Below, in pieces: positions 42,788 to 45,264 of a stretch of 45,264 bases of DNA. The notes beneath the pieces were generated by a model. It searched no databases, was not told the DNA's origin, and worked only from the letters and a program-made list of their open reading frames with translations. Both the position numbers and the translations under genes were made by a program. The first letter of the stretch is position 1, and every line of letters starts with the position of its first letter. Origin of the DNA: Spirochaetales bacterium (GTDB taxonomy: Bacteria > Spirochaetota > Spirochaetia > DSM-16054 > Sediminispirochaetaceae); contig JAASTM010000002.1 of NCBI GenBank assembly GCA_021767325.1, positions 1 to 45,264 of the forward strand. Direction: 5' to 3'.

Positions 42788-42815
42788 AGTATATCCAAAA
42801 TTTTACACGTGTAAA
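42788..42815 (-). promoter_or_regulatory. Promoter and operator (site 5) of the PreA/SsnA operon
   Basis: On the minus strand TTTACA (42810-42815) and TATACT (42788-42793) have a 16-bp spacer. The operator TTTACACGTGTAAA (42802-42815) is a perfect palindrome containing the whole -35. Confidence 0.8.
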
Positions 42816-42888
42816 GTAAAATCTTCGGCTCTGCTGCACGACGGAGTCCGCAACCGCCGGTGTGCTACAACAGTCGGCAGCGCAGGTA

Positions 42889-42921
42889 CAAAAAAAAGCA
42901 CCTCCCGTCTCGGAGAGGTGC
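42889..42921 (-). terminator. Rho-independent terminator of the DJ-1 gene
   Basis: On the minus strand GCACCTC and GAGGTGC form a 7-bp stem with a 10-nt loop, followed by eight T residues, 20 bp beyond the stop. It separates the DJ-1/aroG genes from the PreA promoter. Confidence 0.9.
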
Positions 42922-42940
42922 CGTTTGCTCAGCCGGCGGC

Positions 42941-43495
42941 TTATACGCCCGGCTGCAGCGTTCCGCTTTTGATTTTTTCTGCGGTCTTAGAATCTACAAG
43001 ATATTCGATCAAAGCGACCGCGAATTCGGCGGCCGTTCCGGGGCCGCGGCTGGTGATAACCGTGCCGTCCTTAATCACTCTATCCTCGGAGAAAGTCGCC
43101 TGCTTGAAGCAGCCTTCGAAACCTGGATAGCAGGTGGCGGTTTTGCCTTCCAGCACTCCCAGCGGCTCCAGCACAACCGCCGGAGCGGCACAGATTCCCG
43201 CGACTAACTTTCCGGCTTTAAATAGTTTTGTGATAATATCCTGGGCATGGGTGGATGAAGCCACATTTTCGGCTCCGGGCATGCCCCCCGGTATAACTAT
43301 ACCGTCTAAGGAATCAGCATCGAGAGTATCAATAGTGGTATCCGTTTCAATAGTGACATCATGACCGCCGGTTACCGTTTTTCCGGTAACTCCAACCGTG
43401 GTAACCTCCACGCCGGCCCGTCGGAGAAAGTCGACCTGGGTAAGCCCTTCGACCTCTTCGAAACCATCAGCAAATAGAACTGCTACGCGCTTCAT
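42941..43495 (-). CDS. DJ-1/PfpI family protein
   Basis: A 184-residue cytoplasmic protein of the DJ-1/YajL/ThiJ group. The nucleophilic elbow has C102 (GICAAPAVV), with E14 in GFEEVEG as the partner acid, and PGGMPGAENV matches the family. Members are deglycases, glyoxalases or chaperones acting on damaged thiols; which one applies cannot be read here. AAGGAGG precedes the ATG. It follows aroG by 30 nt and ends at a good terminator, so it is probably in the same transcript as the acyl-CoA synthetase and aroG. Confidence 0.95.
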   Translation of the reverse strand: MKRVAVLFADGFEEVEGLTQVDFLRRAGVEVTTVGVTGKTVTGGHDVTIETDTTIDTLDADSLDGIVIPGGMPGAENVASSTHAQDIITKLFKAGKLVAGICAAPAVVLEPLGVLEGKTATCYPGFEGCFKQATFSEDRVIKDGTVITSRGPGTAAEFAVALIEYLVDSKTAEKIKSGTLQPGV

Positions 43496-43525
43496 ATTAC
43501 CTCCTTGAGTTTAAAATGGTCATAT

Positions 43526-44593
43526 TCAGGCTTTACCGGCAACCCCTACTTTCGAAAGATCCTGATAAGCCTGCAAAACCAGCTTTTCGGTTTCGTCCCA
43601 GCCGATACACTCGTCCGTAACCGAAACCCCGTATTTCAACTGCGCCAGATTCCCGGGGATCTCCTGACGCCCTTCGAAGAGGTTGCTCTCCATCATAAAC
43701 CCGGACAGCACTCTCTGTCCCCGCAGCACCTGATCTATGATCGACCGCAGCACTCGGCGCTGGCGGGGCGATTTCTTGCCGGAATTAGCGTGGCTGCAGT
43801 CGACGACTACCGAGGGGTTCAGCTGCGCATCCCGCATCATCTGTTCGGCATTCTCTACATCCTCTTCATGATAATTCGGACCGCTGCGACCGCCCCGCAG
43901 AATCAAGTGACAGGCCTCATTTCCGGTAGTGCTGTAAACAGCCGTCTTTCCGTCCTGGTCCATACCGATAAAACTGTTCGGATGCACGGCCGACTGCATG
44001 GCATTTACCGCCAGCTCGAGATTACCACTGGTCCCGTTTTTAAAACCGACCGGCATGGATAGACCGCTGGCCATGTTGCGGTGGGTCTGGCTCTCGGTAG
44101 TACGGGCGCCGATAGCCGACCAGGAGACCAGGTCATCGATATACTGGGGCACATACGGATCGAGCATTTCCGACCCGGCCGGCAGGCCGAGCCGGGTGAT
44201 TTCGATGAGAGTTTTACGGGCAATTTCAAGACCATCCGCAATTTCATAGGAACCGTCCATCTGCGGATCTACAATCAGGCCGCGCCACCCGATTGTGGTC
44301 CGGGGCTTTTCGAAATAAACGCGCATGATAATATAGATCTTGTCCTGCACCTTTTCGCGCAGCTCTGCCAGCCGCTCGGCATATTCGAGGGCAGCTTTTG
44401 TGTCATGAATCGAACAGGGACCGATTATCCCCAGAATCCGGGGGTCTTCCCGGTTCACGATTTTTTTAATGATTTCGCGACTTTCATATACTAACTCGGC
44501 AGAAGCATCGGGTAGCGGGTACTTCTGCTTTAACTCGATAGGCGGTATCAGCGGTTGTATATCACGTATATGAAGATCATTTACCTTGCGCAT
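43526..44593 (-). CDS. aroG: 3-Deoxy-7-phosphoheptulonate (DAHP) synthase, AroF/G/H type
   Basis: Condenses phosphoenolpyruvate with erythrose 4-phosphate, the first step of the shikimate pathway, in the cytoplasm. It has 355 residues, as in E. coli AroG. Metal and substrate segments are visible: GIIGPCSIHD (metal Cys), VGFKNGTSGNLELAVNAM, VVVDCSHANSGK (metal His) and SGFMMESNLFEGRQ (metal Glu). The N-terminal 'NDLHIRDIQPLIPP' extension is the part that senses aromatic amino acids in the E. coli isoenzymes, so feedback inhibition is likely but unspecified. The start overlaps the acyl-CoA synthetase end by 17 nt, with GAGGA upstream. Confidence 0.95.
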   Translation of the reverse strand: MRKVNDLHIRDIQPLIPPIELKQKYPLPDASAELVYESREIIKKIVNREDPRILGIIGPCSIHDTKAALEYAERLAELREKVQDKIYIIMRVYFEKPRTTIGWRGLIVDPQMDGSYEIADGLEIARKTLIEITRLGLPAGSEMLDPYVPQYIDDLVSWSAIGARTTESQTHRNMASGLSMPVGFKNGTSGNLELAVNAMQSAVHPNSFIGMDQDGKTAVYSTTGNEACHLILRGGRSGPNYHEEDVENAEQMMRDAQLNPSVVVDCSHANSGKKSPRQRRVLRSIIDQVLRGQRVLSGFMMESNLFEGRQEIPGNLAQLKYGVSVTDECIGWDETEKLVLQAYQDLSKVGVAGKA

Positions 44594-45264
44594 CTTTGGA
44601 TTCCTCTGTTTCTTCTTTATTCTTCTTCTCTATTTTATTCTTATTGCCCAGATGTGTGTAGAGGTAACGCTTGATTTTCTTGGTGGGAGTTTTTTCAAAC
44701 GGCTCGTTCTTTTCCAGAAAATCGCTTACCCGCGAAAAGACATTCAGGCGTTTGTTTACAGTCCGTTTCAGTTGAGCCAGATACTCGTTGGCCTGCTTCG
44801 AGATATCCACCGCCGATTCGGCAACATCCCGCACGTGGTCCTTCAAAGCTTCATAGTCGATGTTCACCAGCGCCACTAAACGCCCCTCCTGTTCGACCAC
44901 CAGCGATTCGTTCACAAAATCATGTTTGTTAATTAGTGCCTCGATCTCTTCGGGGTAAATATTTTCTCCGCTGGGGCCCAGTATCATATTCTTCAACCTT
45001 CCGCGGATATACAGATAGCCCTCCTCGTCGAGCAGCCCTAGATCCCCGGTGCGAAACCATCCGTCCTCGGTCATCACCTCGGCGGTTTTGTCCTCGTCTT
45101 TGAAGTACCCCTGCATCACATTGGGCCCACTGACCAGGATCTCCCCTTCTCCGGTTCCGGGATCGGGATTATCTATTTTCACTGTAACTCCCGGCAGGGC
45201 CGGACCGGTAGATCTGAAGCGGGTTAGTTCCGGACCGCAGCCGGCTATCAGCGGGGCGGTTTCG
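44577..45264 (-). CDS. AMP-forming acyl-CoA synthetase, C-terminal part (partial)
   Basis: The frame is open from the window edge to TGA at 44577, about 229 residues. It begins in the nucleotide-binding motif 'ETAPLIAG' and continues through 'GWFRTGDLG', 'GYLYIRGR', the hinge 'GENIYPEEIE' and the C-terminal catalytic lysine region (PTKKIKRYLY). This is the ANL superfamily, most like long-chain fatty acyl-CoA synthetases (FadD or AMP-binding type). The tail is lysine- and glutamate-rich (KKNKEETEESKDAQGK). It would activate a fatty acid as acyl-AMP, then acyl-CoA. The N-terminal two-thirds lie outside the window. It overlaps the aroG start by 17 nt. Confidence 0.93.
   Translation of the reverse strand, partial: ETAPLIAGCGPELTRFRSTGPALPGVTVKIDNPDPGTGEGEILVSGPNVMQGYFKDEDKTAEVMTEDGWFRTGDLGLLDEEGYLYIRGRLKNMILGPSGENIYPEEIEALINKHDFVNESLVVEQEGRLVALVNIDYEALKDHVRDVAESAVDISKQANEYLAQLKRTVNKRLNVFSRVSDFLEKNEPFEKTPTKKIKRYLYTHLGNKNKIEKKNKEETEESKDAQGK

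Overview
The window is 45 kb of dense bacterial chromosome with short intergenic gaps, mostly ATG starts behind AGGAGG-type ribosome sites, and operons of overlapping genes. The solute-binding protein has a signal peptide ending in an 'AWA-GGQQES' type site without a lipobox cysteine, which I associate with free-living spirochaetes. Together with a long AckA, a YgeY-type peptidase and many molybdo-enzyme and URO-D genes, this suggests an anaerobic, sugar-fermenting member of the Spirochaetales. That placement is inference.

Layout. 1-1.8 kb: a partial exported protein and acetate kinase. 1.9-10.3 kb (minus): a sugar ABC importer (binding protein and two permeases, no ATPase), a GH31 alpha-xylosidase-like enzyme, a GH13 oligo-1,6-glucosidase-like enzyme and a YgeY-like M20 hydrolase. 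10.4-11.5 kb: a divergent LacI regulator (LacI-1). 11.5-14.8 kb: an AraC regulator, a URO-D-fold protein and a methyltetrahydrofolate:corrinoid methyltransferase homologue. 14.9-19.1 kb (plus): xylose isomerase, xylulokinase-like kinase and an MFS transporter. 19.2-28.7 kb (minus): a nine-gene operon headed by a second LacI regulator (LacI-2). It holds a RibD_C reductase, a COG0402 amidohydrolase, an SDR, two paralogues of methenyl-tetrahydromethanopterin cyclohydrolase (Mch), and E1-alpha, E1-beta and E2 of a 2-oxo-acid-dehydrogenase-type complex. 28.9-30.1 kb: an IS1-like transposase. 30.2-33.6 kb: an AraC regulator and two more URO-D proteins. 33.6-42.8 kb (minus): a YgeW-like carbamoyltransferase, a three-subunit molybdenum hydroxylase whose large subunit carries an in-frame amber codon, an aldehyde:ferredoxin oxidoreductase, an SsnA-like amidohydrolase and a PreA-like Fe-S flavoprotein. 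42.9-45.3 kb (minus): DJ-1/PfpI, DAHP synthase and a partial acyl-CoA synthetase.

The strongest regulatory signal is a 14-bp palindrome close to TTTACACGTGTAAA. It occurs at five promoters, and a degenerate sixth copy lies in the lacI-1 promoter. It sits on or beside the promoters of the ABC/glycosidase operon, the methyltransferase, xylA, the AOR/Mo-hydroxylase operon and the PreA/SsnA operon. If LacI-1 reads it, xyloside catabolism and the purine-like/molybdenum module form one regulon. LacI-2 has a separate perfect 20-bp palindrome just downstream of its own strong promoter.

The best candidate for an undescribed system is the LacI-2 operon: two Mch paralogues flank a dehydrogenase complex that lacks E3, together with possible pterin-active enzymes, and no other tetrahydromethanopterin gene is present. 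Other notable points are the amber codon replacing the conserved lysine of the GGxFGGK motif, and four genes that look leaderless, with a -10 element 6-7 nt before the ATG.
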